The notes beneath the pieces were generated by a model. It made no database searches and was not told the DNA's origin. It was given only the letters and a program-made list of their open reading frames with translations. This document shows, one piece after another, positions 41,031-49,675 of a stretch of DNA of 64,000 nucleotides. Source of the stretch: LMUY01 sp965199165 (GTDB taxonomy: Bacteria; Pseudomonadota; Alphaproteobacteria; Acetobacterales; Acetobacteraceae); NCBI GenBank assembly GCA_965199165.1, contig OZ240681.1, positions 2,666,001 through 2,730,000 of the forward strand, written 5' to 3'. Within the stretch, counting starts at the first letter, position 1; every line of letters begins with the position of its first letter. The position numbers and the translations under genes were made by a program.

Positions 41031-41929
41031 GACGCCTCCGTCATGCCTCGCCGGGGATCGGCTTCGTTCGCCGGCTTCCAGCCGCGCAGGAACTCCTCCA
41101 GTGCGGCGTCGGCGTCCGGCACCACCACCTTCAACGTCACCAGCTGGTCGCCCGCCGGGCGGCTGCCCTGCGCCGGCACGCCACGGCCGCGCAGCCGCAG
41201 GACGCGGCCCGTGTCGGACCGGCCCGGGATCGTCATCGCCACGGAGCCGCTGATCGTCGGGATGGTGACGCGGCCGCCGAGCACGGCCTCCTTCAGCGTC
41301 ACCGGCAGGTCGAGCAGGATGTCGTTGCCCTCACGGCGGAAGAAGGGGTGCGGCCGGATGGTCACGGTGATCAGCGCATCGCCTGCTGGGCCGCCAGTGC
41401 CGCCTTCGCCGCCCTGGCCGCGCAGGCGCAGGGTCTGCCCGTCTTCCATGCCCGGCGGCACGCGCACGTCCAGCGTGCGACCGTCCGGCAGGCTCAGCCG
41501 CTGCTGCGTGCCGGCCACCGCATCCACGAAGTCCACGGCGAGGGTGTAGCTGGCGTCGCGGCCGCGCGCCGGGCGGTTGCCCCGCTCGAAGGACTGGGAG
41601 AACAGGTCGGCGAAGATGTCGCCCATGCCAGCCTCGTGCCCGCCGCCGTAACGGGCGCCGGCACCCGAGTCGGCATAGGAGCGGTAGCTGGCGCGCTCCG
41701 GCCGCGGGTCGCCGGCCGCGTCGATCTCGCCACGGTCGAACCGTGCCCGCTTGTCCGGGTCGGACAGCAGGTCGTTCGCCGCGGATACCGCCTTGAACGT
41801 GTCCTCGGCGGCCTTGCTGCCGGGGTTGAGGTCGGGGTGATGCTTCTTCGCCAGCTTGCGGTAGGCGCGGCGGATGTCGTCCGCCGACGCGTCCTTGGCG
41901 ACGCCTAGGGTCTGGTATGGATCGGTCAT
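41027..41929 (-). CDS. cbpA: CbpA-like DnaJ co-chaperone
   Basis: 300 aa. The N-terminal J-domain has YRKLAKKHHPDLNPGSK with the HPD tripeptide. A Gly-rich linker (about 75-105) and two beta-rich substrate-binding domains follow (VRVPPGMEDGQTLRLRGQG; ITVTIRPHPFFRREGNDILL). There is no zinc finger, as in CbpA. It stimulates DnaK and binds curved DNA in E. coli. The overlapping cbpM gene downstream confirms the assignment. Confidence 0.93.
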   Translation of the reverse strand: MTDPYQTLGVAKDASADDIRRAYRKLAKKHHPDLNPGSKAAEDTFKAVSAANDLLSDPDKRARFDRGEIDAAGDPRPERASYRSYADSGAGARYGGGHEAGMGDIFADLFSQSFERGNRPARGRDASYTLAVDFVDAVAGTQQRLSLPDGRTLDVRVPPGMEDGQTLRLRGQGGEGGTGGPAGDALITVTIRPHPFFRREGNDILLDLPVTLKEAVLGGRVTIPTISGSVAMTIPGRSDTGRVLRLRGRGVPAQGSRPAGDQLVTLKVVVPDADAALEEFLRGWKPANEADPRRGMTEAS

Positions 41930-41992
41930 GCGGGTCCGCGGCTCATGCCTCCCAAAATGGTGCGCGCACGGCGTCCGATCAACCGTTCCGGC

Positions 41993-42922
41993 TCATCGCA
42001 CCTGGCACACGGGGCACCAGTACAGCCGCCGTCCACCCATCTCCTCCGCCTGCACCGGGTTGCCGCAAATGCGGCAGTCCTCGCCAGCCCGGTGCGCCAC
42101 GTAGCTGCGGGCGTCGCGACGCATGCGCCGGCCGACCACGGGCGTACCGGCCGGCCGGTCCTTCGGTCGCGTGGTAATGATGGCGCCGTCCCGCACGCCA
42201 TCCCGCAGCAGCGCGCGGGTGTCGCGCCACAGCCCGTCCCATTGCGCCCGGGTGAGGTCGCGGCCCGGCTTGTGCGGGTCGATGCGGGCGCGGAACAGCA
42301 GCTCCGCACGGTAGATGTTGCCGATGCCGGCGATCACCTCCTGCCGCATCAGCAACAGGCCGATCGCCATGCGCGAGGCATGAATGATGTCCCAGGCCTT
42401 GGACGGCCGTCCGTCCGGCCGCAGCGGATCGGGGCCGAGCTTGTCGGTGGCTGCCAGCTTGCCCTCCGGGGACAGCAGCTCGCAGGCTGTCGGACCGCTG
42501 AGGTCGGCGACGCGCTGCCCGGCCACCAGGCGCAGCCGGACGGCGCCGCGCGGGGCGGGGGGACCATCCTCGTCGGGCTCGGCGCGGCGGCTGCGACGCC
42601 CGATGCCGGTCAACCCGGTGCCGCTGAAGCGCCAGTTGCCGTAGAGGCCGAGATGCACCCGCAGCCAGACCGGGCCGGCGAAGCGGAGGAACATCTGCTT
42701 GCCCCAGGCTTCGGCATGCTCGAGCGCCAGCCCGTCCAGCGTCGCCGCGCCCTCGGCGAAGCGGCCCTGCGGGCTGCTGGCATGGATGGCCTGGCCGACG
42801 AACTCCGCGGTGAAGGCGTTGGCGAGACGATGGACGGTATGACCTTCGGGCGAGACACTGCTTCCTGTCAGTTCTTCTCCCTCTCCTTCTGGGCGGAGCT
42901 GGTCAAGGTCCCGCGGGCGCAA
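41993..42922 (-). CDS. Fpg/Nei-family DNA glycosylase with abnormal N-terminus
   Basis: Up to 309 codons. PEGHTVHRLA is the normal N-terminal region of Nei-type glycosylases, in which Pro must be the first residue after Met removal. The H2TH region (IGNIYRAELLFRARIDPHKP) and a C-terminal zinc finger (CRICGN...WCPVCQ) are intact. No ATG, GTG or TTG stands in frame directly before the Pro codon (it reads SSVSPEGH). The open frame continues upstream into a repeat sequence to ATG 42922, which would add about 24 residues. The enzyme would then lack a free N-terminal Pro. Either the start is damaged or an unusual codon is used. Confidence 0.75.
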   Translation of the reverse strand: MRPRDLDQLRPEGEGEELTGSSVSPEGHTVHRLANAFTAEFVGQAIHASSPQGRFAEGAATLDGLALEHAEAWGKQMFLRFAGPVWLRVHLGLYGNWRFSGTGLTGIGRRSRRAEPDEDGPPAPRGAVRLRLVAGQRVADLSGPTACELLSPEGKLAATDKLGPDPLRPDGRPSKAWDIIHASRMAIGLLLMRQEVIAGIGNIYRAELLFRARIDPHKPGRDLTRAQWDGLWRDTRALLRDGVRDGAIITTRPKDRPAGTPVVGRRMRRDARSYVAHRAGEDCRICGNPVQAEEMGGRRLYWCPVCQVR

Positions 42923-43026
42923 GCCCGTGGAATGCCAGCGTAGGGGAGGGTCGGGGTGAGGGTGCGCCGACGAGCTTGGTCCGACCAGATGTGGCCCTCA
43001 CCCAACCCTCTCCCAGAGGGAAAGGG
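42874..43026. repeat. Family A repeat (CCCTCTCCC type), composite copy
   Basis: Contains TTCTTCTCCCTCTCCTTCTG near 42874, GGGAGGGTCGGGGTGAGGGT near 42944 and GCCCTCACCCAACCCTCTCC near 42993, ending GAGGGAAAGGGC at 43026. The flanking arms are in opposite orientation, the same layout as in the cbiB copy. It lies between the CoA transferase and the Nei-like gene and covers the 5-prime end of the latter. Confidence 0.8.
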
Positions 43027-43040
43027 CTTTTTGCGAGGCG

Positions 43041-44213
43041 TTAGATGACGTTGCTGGCCCGTAGCCTTGTGATGGTTGCGGTATCGTAGCCCAGTTCGGC
43101 CAGCACCGCGTCGGTGTGTTCCCCCAAGCCCGCGGTGGCGGTTTCCAGCTTGGCGGGCGTGCGGCTCAGCTTGACCGCCTGGCCGACGATCTCGATCCGG
43201 CCCAGTATCGAGTGTTGCACCGGCTGTGCCATGTCCAGGTGTCGGACCTGGGGGTCGGCGAACACCTCGTCCATCGCGTAGATCGGGCCGCATGGCACCT
43301 CCGCCGCCTCGAGCCGCGCCACCCAGGTGGCTGAGCTTTCGATGCGGGTGACGGCGGCGATCCGCTCGTTCAGCGTGCCGCGGTTGGCGGAACGCGCCTC
43401 CCCGGTCTTGTAGTGCGGGTCCTCGGTCAACTCCGGAAAGCCGAGGGCGCGGCAGAGCCGGGCGAAGATCACGTCACCCGCGGCGGCGATGTTGATGTGG
43501 CCGTCCGCGGTCGGGAACACGCCGGTGGGGATGCTGGTCGGGTGGTCGTTGCCGGCCTGTTGCGGCACGTCCCGCTCCATGAGGTAGCGGGCGGCCTGGA
43601 AGTCCATCATCGCGATCATCGAACCGAGCAGGCTGCTCTGCACCCACTGGCCCTCGCCCGAAACCTCCCGCTCCAGCAGCGCGGTCATGATGCCCTGGGC
43701 GGCGAACAGCCCGGCGGTGAGGTCGGCCACCGGGATGCCGGCGCGCACCGGGCCATGGCCGGGCAGCCCGGTGACCGACATCAGCCCGCCCATGCCCTGC
43801 GCGATCTGGTCGAAGCCGGGGCGCATGCGATACGGGCCATCCTCCCCGAAGCCGGAGATGCTGGCATAGACCAGGCGCGGGTTGATCGCCCGCATCGCCT
43901 CGTAGCCGATGCCCAGCCGGTCCTTCACGTCGGGGCGGAAGTTCTCCACCAGCACGTCCGATTGGGCCACCAGCTTGCGCAGGATTTCCAAGCCCTCGGG
44001 CGCCTTGAGGTCCAGGGTGATGCAGCGCTTGTTGCGGTGCAGGTTCTGGAAGTCTGGGCCGAGCCGGTCGCCGCCCATGCCGCCATCGCCCGTGGCCGCC
44101 TCCACCTTGATCACCTGCGCTCCGAAATCGGCGAACTGGCGCACGCAGGTCGGCCCCGCGCGCACGCGGGTGAGGTCGACGATGCGGAAGCGGGAGAGCG
44201 CGCCGGTGGCCAT
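43041..44213 (-). CDS. CaiB/BaiF-type CoA transferase
   Basis: 390 aa from ATG 44213 (MATGALSRF). The N-terminus FRIVDLTRVRAGPTCVRQFA with DFGAQVIKVEAA, then LDLKAPEGLEIL, DVLVENFRP and GIPVADLTAGLFAAQGIMTA, is typical of family III CoA transferases. The Asp in VADLTAG is near the conserved catalytic region. It moves CoA between carboxylic acids (for example formyl/oxalyl, succinyl or carnitine types). The substrate cannot be set from sequence alone. The tail (GLGEHTDAVLAELGYD) is also family-typical. No acyl-CoA dehydrogenase or ligase is beside it. Confidence 0.92.
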   Translation of the reverse strand: MATGALSRFRIVDLTRVRAGPTCVRQFADFGAQVIKVEAATGDGGMGGDRLGPDFQNLHRNKRCITLDLKAPEGLEILRKLVAQSDVLVENFRPDVKDRLGIGYEAMRAINPRLVYASISGFGEDGPYRMRPGFDQIAQGMGGLMSVTGLPGHGPVRAGIPVADLTAGLFAAQGIMTALLEREVSGEGQWVQSSLLGSMIAMMDFQAARYLMERDVPQQAGNDHPTSIPTGVFPTADGHINIAAAGDVIFARLCRALGFPELTEDPHYKTGEARSANRGTLNERIAAVTRIESSATWVARLEAAEVPCGPIYAMDEVFADPQVRHLDMAQPVQHSILGRIEIVGQAVKLSRTPAKLETATAGLGEHTDAVLAELGYDTATITRLRASNVI

Positions 44214-44264
44214 GGGGCTGACATCCTGGTCTAGTCGAGGCGACCACCCTAGAAGCGGCCGACC

Positions 44265-46025
44265 ATGACCGACAACATCTACACCGTCATCCGCGCCCGC
44301 GTGCTCGAGGCATTGGCCTCGGTGATCCCCGACCTGCCGCCGGAGATGGCGGCCCGCGTGGAGGTGACGCCCACGCGTGACCCGGCGCACGGCGACATGG
44401 CGACCAACGCCGCGCTGATCGCGGCCAAGCCCGCCCGGCAGCCGCCCGCCCGCATTGCCGCGGCGCTGGCGGCCGCGCTGGCGCAGGCGCCGGAGATCGC
44501 GGGCGCCGAGCCGGCCGGCCCGGGCTTCGTGAACCTGCGCCTGCACCCCGCGGCGATCTTGGCGACCATCCCCGCCGTGCTGGACGCGGGGGAGGCCTTC
44601 GGCGCCAGCGCGACCGGGCAGGGGCGGCGGGTGAACGTGGAGTACGTGTCCGCCAATCCCACAGGGCCGATGCACGTGGGCCATTGCCGCGGCGCGGTGG
44701 TCGGCGATGCGCTGGCCAACCTGCTGGCCAAGGCAGGCTATGCGGTCACCAAGGAGTTCTACGTCAACGATGCCGGCAACCAGGTCGCGGCACTCGCCTG
44801 GGCGGCATACTGGCGCTACCTCCAGGCGCTCGACACGACGCTGACGGAGGACGCGTTCGCGGCCGCCGTGCCGGGCGGGCTGCAATATCGCGGCGACTAT
44901 CTGCTGCCGATCGGCACTGCGCTGGCCGCGGACTTCCGCGACAGTCTGGCGGGGCCGGGCCTGACCGTGGCCGATCCGGCGCTCTGGCTGGACACGGTGC
45001 GGACCTTCGCCGTCGATGCCATGCTCGCCTCCATCCGGGAGGACCTGGCAGCGCTCGGCGTGCGGTTCGATCGGTTCAGTTCGGAGCGGGAGCTGCTGGA
45101 GTCCGGGGCGCCTGACGCCGCGATCGCCAAGCTGCAGGCGGACGGCCTGCTGTACCAGGGCATCCTCGAGCCGCCGAAGGGCAAGCTGCCCGAGGACTGG
45201 GAGCCGCGGGAGCAGCTGCTGTTCCGGTCCACCCAGTTCGGCGACGACGTGGACCGGCCGCTGCGCAAGTCCGACGGCAGCAACACCTATTTCGCCAACG
45301 ACATCGCCTACCACGACGCCAAGGCCGCCCGCTCGGACCTGCTGATCGACGTCTTGGGCGCCGACCATGGCGGCTACGTCTCCCGCATGAAGGCGGCGAC
45401 GGCGGCGATCACCGGGGGCGCGGTCACGCTGGAGGTCGTGCTGTGCCAGATCGTGCGGGTGATGAAGGGTGGCGAGCCGGTGCGCATGAGCAAGCGGGCC
45501 GGCACCTTCATCACCCTGGCGGACCTGCTGGAGTTCGTCGGGCGGGATGCCGTGCGCTTCACCATGCTGACGCGCAAGTCGGACGCGCAGATGGATTTCG
45601 ACATCGACGCCGCCGTGGCGCAGACGCGGGAGAACCCGGTGTTCTACGTGCAGTATGCCCATGCCCGCTGCCGGTCCGTGCTGCGGGCGGCGGCGGAGAT
45701 GGGGTTGGAACCCGCGGGGCCGCTGGACAGCCTGCAGGACGAGGCGGAGCTTGCGGTGGTGCGGCGCATGATGGCGTGGCCGCGCACCGTGGACGCGGCG
45801 GCGCAAGCGCGGGAGCCGCATCGAATCGCGTTTTTTCTCTATGACTTGGCGGCGGACTTTCATATGCTGTGGAACCGAGGGCGGGATGCCGCGACCCTCC
45901 GCTTCCTGCAGCCGGACCGCCCCGTGGAGACCAGGGCGCGCGTGTCGCTGGTGGCGGCGGTGGCGACGGTGATCCGCTCCGGCCTCCAGGTCATGGGGGT
46001 GACGCCCGTCGAGGAGATGCGCTGA
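44265..46025 (+). CDS. argS: Arginine--tRNA ligase
   Basis: 586 aa, the usual length. The N-terminal additional domain is followed by the class I signature PTGPMHVGHCRGAVVGDAL (HVGH as the HIGH motif), QLLFRSTQFGDD, and VRMSKRAGTF as the KMSKS-like motif. The C-terminal DALR anticodon-binding domain begins near residue 450 (FYVQYAHARCRSVLRAAAEM). It charges tRNA-Arg. The SPOR-domain gene starts with the base directly after its stop, an arrangement common in alphaproteobacteria. Confidence 0.97.
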   Translation: MTDNIYTVIRARVLEALASVIPDLPPEMAARVEVTPTRDPAHGDMATNAALIAAKPARQPPARIAAALAAALAQAPEIAGAEPAGPGFVNLRLHPAAILATIPAVLDAGEAFGASATGQGRRVNVEYVSANPTGPMHVGHCRGAVVGDALANLLAKAGYAVTKEFYVNDAGNQVAALAWAAYWRYLQALDTTLTEDAFAAAVPGGLQYRGDYLLPIGTALAADFRDSLAGPGLTVADPALWLDTVRTFAVDAMLASIREDLAALGVRFDRFSSERELLESGAPDAAIAKLQADGLLYQGILEPPKGKLPEDWEPREQLLFRSTQFGDDVDRPLRKSDGSNTYFANDIAYHDAKAARSDLLIDVLGADHGGYVSRMKAATAAITGGAVTLEVVLCQIVRVMKGGEPVRMSKRAGTFITLADLLEFVGRDAVRFTMLTRKSDAQMDFDIDAAVAQTRENPVFYVQYAHARCRSVLRAAAEMGLEPAGPLDSLQDEAELAVVRRMMAWPRTVDAAAQAREPHRIAFFLYDLAADFHMLWNRGRDAATLRFLQPDRPVETRARVSLVAAVATVIRSGLQVMGVTPVEEMR

Positions 46026-46787
46026 GTGGCTGACCGGCTGAGCGTGACCACGGATAGCTGGCGGCCGCAGCGGCGCGCCGGGCTGATCGATCCGCAAATT
46101 CGCCGCATGGCGCTGATTGCCGGCGGGGCCGTCGTGGTGGCTGGGCTTGGCTTCGGCGGCTACTCCATGCTGGCGCATCGCCCCCATGGCGTTCCGGTGA
46201 TCGAGGCGGACAGCCGCCCGTTGCGGGTGAAGCCGGACAACCCGGGCGGCATGCAGGTGGTGGGTGCGGAAGAGCAGATCATGGGCGGCACCGGCACCAC
46301 GAGCCAGGCCGACGCCATGGCCCCCGCGCCCGAGGTGCCCGAGCCGCAGGTGCTGCGCGCGCAGATCCAAGCCGCCCGGCCGCCCGCGCCGCCTGCCCCG
46401 GTGCCGACCGTGCAACCGGCCGCACCAGCCGCACCACCGCCGATCGTCGCCGCAGCGCCGCCGGTGATCGCTGCAGCGCTGCCGCAGCCGCGGGCCGCTG
46501 TGCCGCCAGCCGGTACGCCAACACGTCCGGCAGCTTCAGCCGGGGGGATGGAGGTGCAGCTGGCCGCCGTCGAGAGCGAACAGGCCGCGGTGACCGAATG
46601 GCAGCATCTGTCCAAGCGTATGCCGGACCTGCTGGCGTCGCACCGCCCCACCGTGGTGAAGGCCGAGCGGGACGGCAAGACGTTCTACCGGCTGCGGACG
46701 GGGGGGTTCGCAGACACCGCCCAGGCCACCGCCTTCTGCACGCAGGTGAAGGCCAAGGGCGGCGGCTGCGCCATCGCGAGTTTTTAA
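46026..46787 (+). CDS. SPOR-domain membrane protein
   Basis: 253 aa, GTG start abutting the argS stop. A short cytoplasmic segment, one membrane helix at about 27-49 (RRMALIAGGAVVVAGLGFGG), then a long Pro/Ala-rich linker (about 90-170) and a C-terminal SPOR domain. The last has EVQLAAVESEQAAVTEWQHL and the aromatic/Gly strand FYRLRTGGFADTAQA. SPOR domains bind denuded glycan strands at the division site. Co-transcription with argS is inferred from the zero-base spacing. Confidence 0.85.
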   Translation: MADRLSVTTDSWRPQRRAGLIDPQIRRMALIAGGAVVVAGLGFGGYSMLAHRPHGVPVIEADSRPLRVKPDNPGGMQVVGAEEQIMGGTGTTSQADAMAPAPEVPEPQVLRAQIQAARPPAPPAPVPTVQPAAPAAPPPIVAAAPPVIAAALPQPRAAVPPAGTPTRPAASAGGMEVQLAAVESEQAAVTEWQHLSKRMPDLLASHRPTVVKAERDGKTFYRLRTGGFADTAQATAFCTQVKAKGGGCAIASF

Positions 46788-46799
46788 GGCTTCGGGTCT

Positions 46800-46919
46800 T
46801 CTCCATCTCCCGCAGGGAGAGGGCCTTTGCGATACACTTTCAGCCTGGCCGTGGCTTGCTGGTGGGCTGAAGCCCACCCTACAAAACGCTGCGGTTGCTG
46901 TAGGTGGGCTTCGGCCAAC
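46800..46919. repeat. Family A hairpin followed by a family B repeat copy
   Basis: 46800-46826 has CCATCTCCCGCAGGGAGAGG, a family A hairpin. 46862-46882 has GTGGGCTGAAGCCCACCCTAC, identical to the arm at 35449. Its partner arm at 46900-46919 (GTAGGTGGGCTTCGGCCAAC) is diverged. The block lies between the convergent SPOR and YcaQ-like genes and may end transcription from both sides. Confidence 0.75.
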
Positions 46920-46941
46920 CTCGCCATTGCTACCTGGCGCG

Positions 46942-47121
46942 TCAGCCCTTTTGGCTGTCCGCGCCGCTGCCGCTGCCGGTGATGCCGCTGCGAGTCTTGG
47001 CATCGCTCTTCGGTCGGATCGTGCGGCTCATCGCGGCCACCTCCGCATCGTTCTTCGCGTTTTCCGCCGGGTGCAGTTCGGCGCCGTTGGTCTTGGGCTC
47101 GGGCAGGTCGTCGTCGCTCAT
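46942..47121 (-). CDS. Possible separate 59-aa protein within the YcaQ-like frame
   Basis: ATG 47121 has AGGAGG 9 bases upstream, a far better ribosome binding site than chance would give. It encodes a charged small protein (MSDDDLPEPKTNGAELHPAE then NAKNDAEVAAMSRTIRP). No family is recognised. It lies in the same frame as the YcaQ-like gene with no stop in between, so it can be made both as a tail and as a free protein. Its own start signal is the main argument that it was an independent gene. Confidence 0.4.
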   Translation of the reverse strand: MSDDDLPEPKTNGAELHPAENAKNDAEVAAMSRTIRPKSDAKTRSGITGSGSGADSQKG

Positions 47122-48357
47122 GCTATGGTCCTCCTGGGAGGAAAGCGCCGCAGCGGGGCGGAGGTTGCCGGAGGCGGCGGCGAGCGTCGGACCGAAATCT
47201 CCAGCAGGCGTGATCGCCACCCGCTCCAGCCCGAGCCACTGCGCCATCCGCCGCAACTCGCCAAGCAACCGCTCCGCCGTTTCGGGCGGTGCATGCGGTT
47301 CGGCGTGCGCCGCCAGCACCTGCAAGGTTGCGTCGGCGCGGGAGGATTTCAGGTCCACCCGGGCGACCAGCCGGTCCCCGAGCAGGAACGGCAACACGTA
47401 GTAGCCGTGCTGGCGCTTGTGGGCCGGGGTGTAGATCTCCAGACGGTAGCGGAAGTCGAACAGCCGCTCGGTGCGGGTGCGCTCCCACACCGCCGGGTCG
47501 AACGGGCAGAGCAGGGCGCATCCCTCCACCCGGCGCGGCCAGCGGGCGGCACGGTGCACATAGGCCGGTTGCCGCCAGCCCTCGACCGCCACGGGGACGA
47601 GCTCGCCCATGTCGACGAGTTCGGCCAGGCGCGGGTTGGCGTCGGCGGGGGAGAGGCGGAAGTAGTCGCGCAGGTCGCTCGCGGTGGCCACGCCAAGCGC
47701 CCGCGCGCCCAGCAGCAGCAGCGCCCGGTGCGCGTCCGCCGGCTCGGGCGTCGGCGTGGCGAGGAGGGCGGCGGGAAGCACCCGGTCCGGCAGGTCGTAC
47801 ACCCGCTCGAACCCGCGGCGCGTGGCGGTGGTGACGTGGCCGGCCCAGAACAGCCATTCCAGCGCCCGCTTGGCGTCGCTCCAGCCCCACCAGCCGCCGG
47901 CGCCGCGCGGGCCTTCGAGTGCCGAGGCCGCCATCGCGCCTTCCTCGCGCAACCGGGCCAGCACGGCGTCGATGTAGGGGCGGCGCTCGGCGGCGAAGCG
48001 GCCCAGCTCGCCATAGATGCCCTCCAGCCGGTCCGCCCGCGCCATCCGCCAGCGCAGCAGGGGGTGCAGCGATAGCGGCAAGAGCGAAGCCTCGTGCGCC
48101 CAGTATTCGAACAGCGACGGCTTCGGCCCCCACGCCGCGTCGTCCAGCATGGTGCGCGGGTAGGGGCCGAGCCGTGAGAACAGCGGCAGGTAATGCGCCC
48201 GGGCCAGCACCGTCACCGAGTCGATCTGCAGCAGGTTCAGCCGGGCCACGGTGCGGCGCAGGTGCCCGCGGTCGACCACGTCCGGCCGCGGGTCCGCCAG
48301 GCCGGTGGCGGCCAGCCCGATGCGCCGCGCGGTGGCGGCGGAGATCCGGTCCCTCAT
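46942..48357 (-). CDS. YcaQ-like crosslink-repair DNA glycosylase (winged-helix DUF1006 family) with C-terminal extension
   Basis: 471 codons. RLNLLQIDSVTVLARAHYLP near residue 40 is the QxD catalytic motif region of YcaQ/AlkX proteins. YWAHEASLLPLSLHPLLRWR, WGWSDAKRALEWLFWAG and CPFDPAVWERTRTERLFDFR are further signature blocks. The family opens interstrand crosslinks. The normal protein should end near residue 410 (AITPAGDFGPTLAAASG). The frame then runs on through a ribosome-binding-site-like AGGAGG and a 59-codon ORF, giving an extra tail. The tail may be an in-frame fusion with a separate small gene. Confidence 0.85.
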   Translation of the reverse strand: MRDRISAATARRIGLAATGLADPRPDVVDRGHLRRTVARLNLLQIDSVTVLARAHYLPLFSRLGPYPRTMLDDAAWGPKPSLFEYWAHEASLLPLSLHPLLRWRMARADRLEGIYGELGRFAAERRPYIDAVLARLREEGAMAASALEGPRGAGGWWGWSDAKRALEWLFWAGHVTTATRRGFERVYDLPDRVLPAALLATPTPEPADAHRALLLLGARALGVATASDLRDYFRLSPADANPRLAELVDMGELVPVAVEGWRQPAYVHRAARWPRRVEGCALLCPFDPAVWERTRTERLFDFRYRLEIYTPAHKRQHGYYVLPFLLGDRLVARVDLKSSRADATLQVLAAHAEPHAPPETAERLLGELRRMAQWLGLERVAITPAGDFGPTLAAASGNLRPAAALSSQEDHSMSDDDLPEPKTNGAELHPAENAKNDAEVAAMSRTIRPKSDAKTRSGITGSGSGADSQKG

Positions 48358-48434
48358 GCCGCCCCGTCATGCCGCCGGGCGGGTTGCCCCGCAATGCCCG
48401 CGTATTAGGATCACGCGGCAGCAGGAGCCGGCCC

Positions 48435-49622
48435 ATGATCCGCAACGCACCGCCCGGCGAGCCGCAGACCCGCATCCGTCCGCAGATCCAGGACATGGTG
48501 ACGGACAACATCGCCGTGCTGGCCGACAAGGCGCGGCACCTCGAGGGGGTGATCCCGCTGTGGTTCGGCGAGGGCGACCTGGTGACCCCCGGCTTCATCC
48601 GCGACGCGGCCAAACGGGCGCTGGATGACGGCCGCACCTTCTACGTGCCCAACATGCGGGGCAATCCCGCACTGACCGCGGCGCTGTCCGCCTACCAGAC
48701 ACGGCTGCATGGCCGCCCGATCGGGCCCGAGCGCAGCACCGTGACACCCGGCGGGATGCAGGCGGTGGCGGTGGCGCTGGACCTGGTCGTGGAGGCGGGG
48801 ACCAACGCCGTCTACGTCACGCCGCAATGGCCGAACATCCACAACGCCATCCACGTCGCAGGGGGCGAGCCGCGTCCGTGCCCGCTGCGGCTGCGCGACA
48901 ATCGCTGGACGCTGGACGTCGACGACGTGGCCGCGTCGTGCGACGCGCGGACGCGGGCGGTCGTGTTCTCGTCCCCGGCGAACCCGACCGGTTGGACCGC
49001 TACGCCGGACGACCTGCGTGCCCTGCTGGCCTTGAGCCGGGAGCGCGGCATCTGGATCATCGCGGACGAGGTGTATGGCCGGCTGTGTTTCGACGGCGAC
49101 GTCGCGCCCTCCATGCTGCAGGTCGCGGAGCCGGACGACCTGGTGATGTGCGTCAACAGCTTCAGCAAGGCGTGGGCGATGACCGGGTTCCGCCTCGGCT
49201 GGCTGACCCATCCGGCGGCGGTGGCGGATCAGCTGGGCGCGATGACCCAATACCTGAACAGCGGCACCGCGGACTTCATCCAGGAGGCCGGGGCCGCGGC
49301 GATCACGCAGGGAGAGCGCTTCGTCGCCGACATGCGCGAGCGCTGCCGCAGCGGCGTGGCGCTGGCGCATGCGCGTCTCGGGGAGACGCCGCGCATCCGA
49401 CTGACGCAGCCGCCCCGCGGCGGGATGTATGCCTTCTTCCAGATCGACGGCATGCCGGACGCCCGCGCTGCCTGCCTCCGGATGCTGGAGCGCGCGCGGG
49501 TCGGCCTGGCGCCCGGTGAACTGTTCGGCGCGGCCGGAGGCGGGTGGTTGCGCATGTGCGTCTGCCGCGACGCCGGGCAGCTGGGCGAGGCGTTGGACCG
49601 GATGGCGCAGGCGCTTGCGTGA
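48435..49622 (+). CDS. PLP-dependent aminotransferase, class I/II
   Basis: 395 aa, ATG 48435 with GGAG upstream. FSSPANPTGW is the NPTG loop, ADEVYGRLCF holds the Asp and Tyr that contact PLP, and VNSFSKAWAMTGFRLGWL carries the Schiff-base Lys (SFSKAWAMTG). RLTQPPRGGMYAFF and the C-terminal Arg complete the fold. It is an aspartate/aromatic-type aminotransferase; the keto acid substrate is not determined. It is followed by a strong hairpin. Confidence 0.92.
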   Translation: MIRNAPPGEPQTRIRPQIQDMVTDNIAVLADKARHLEGVIPLWFGEGDLVTPGFIRDAAKRALDDGRTFYVPNMRGNPALTAALSAYQTRLHGRPIGPERSTVTPGGMQAVAVALDLVVEAGTNAVYVTPQWPNIHNAIHVAGGEPRPCPLRLRDNRWTLDVDDVAASCDARTRAVVFSSPANPTGWTATPDDLRALLALSRERGIWIIADEVYGRLCFDGDVAPSMLQVAEPDDLVMCVNSFSKAWAMTGFRLGWLTHPAAVADQLGAMTQYLNSGTADFIQEAGAAAITQGERFVADMRERCRSGVALAHARLGETPRIRLTQPPRGGMYAFFQIDGMPDARAACLRMLERARVGLAPGELFGAAGGGWLRMCVCRDAGQLGEALDRMAQALA

Positions 49623-49635
49623 GGGTGGGATCACT

Positions 49636-49656
49636 CCCTCTCCCGAAGGGAGAGGG
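49636..49656. terminator. Hairpin between convergent genes (family A repeat)
   Basis: CCCTCTCCC-GAA-GGGAGAGGG: a perfect 9-bp stem with a 3-base loop, 13 bases after the aminotransferase stop and 20 bases before the end of the convergent M20 gene. It could act as a two-way terminator, though it lacks a U-tract and belongs to the dispersed repeat family. Confidence 0.6.
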
Positions 49657-49675
49657 TTCACCCTCACATCGTTGG

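Noticed and set aside
42874..43026. Possible CRISPR array from CCCTCTCCC repeats
   Set aside because: Copies are scattered over 20 kb, occur singly or in inverted pairs, and lack regular spacers; this is a dispersed palindromic repeat.
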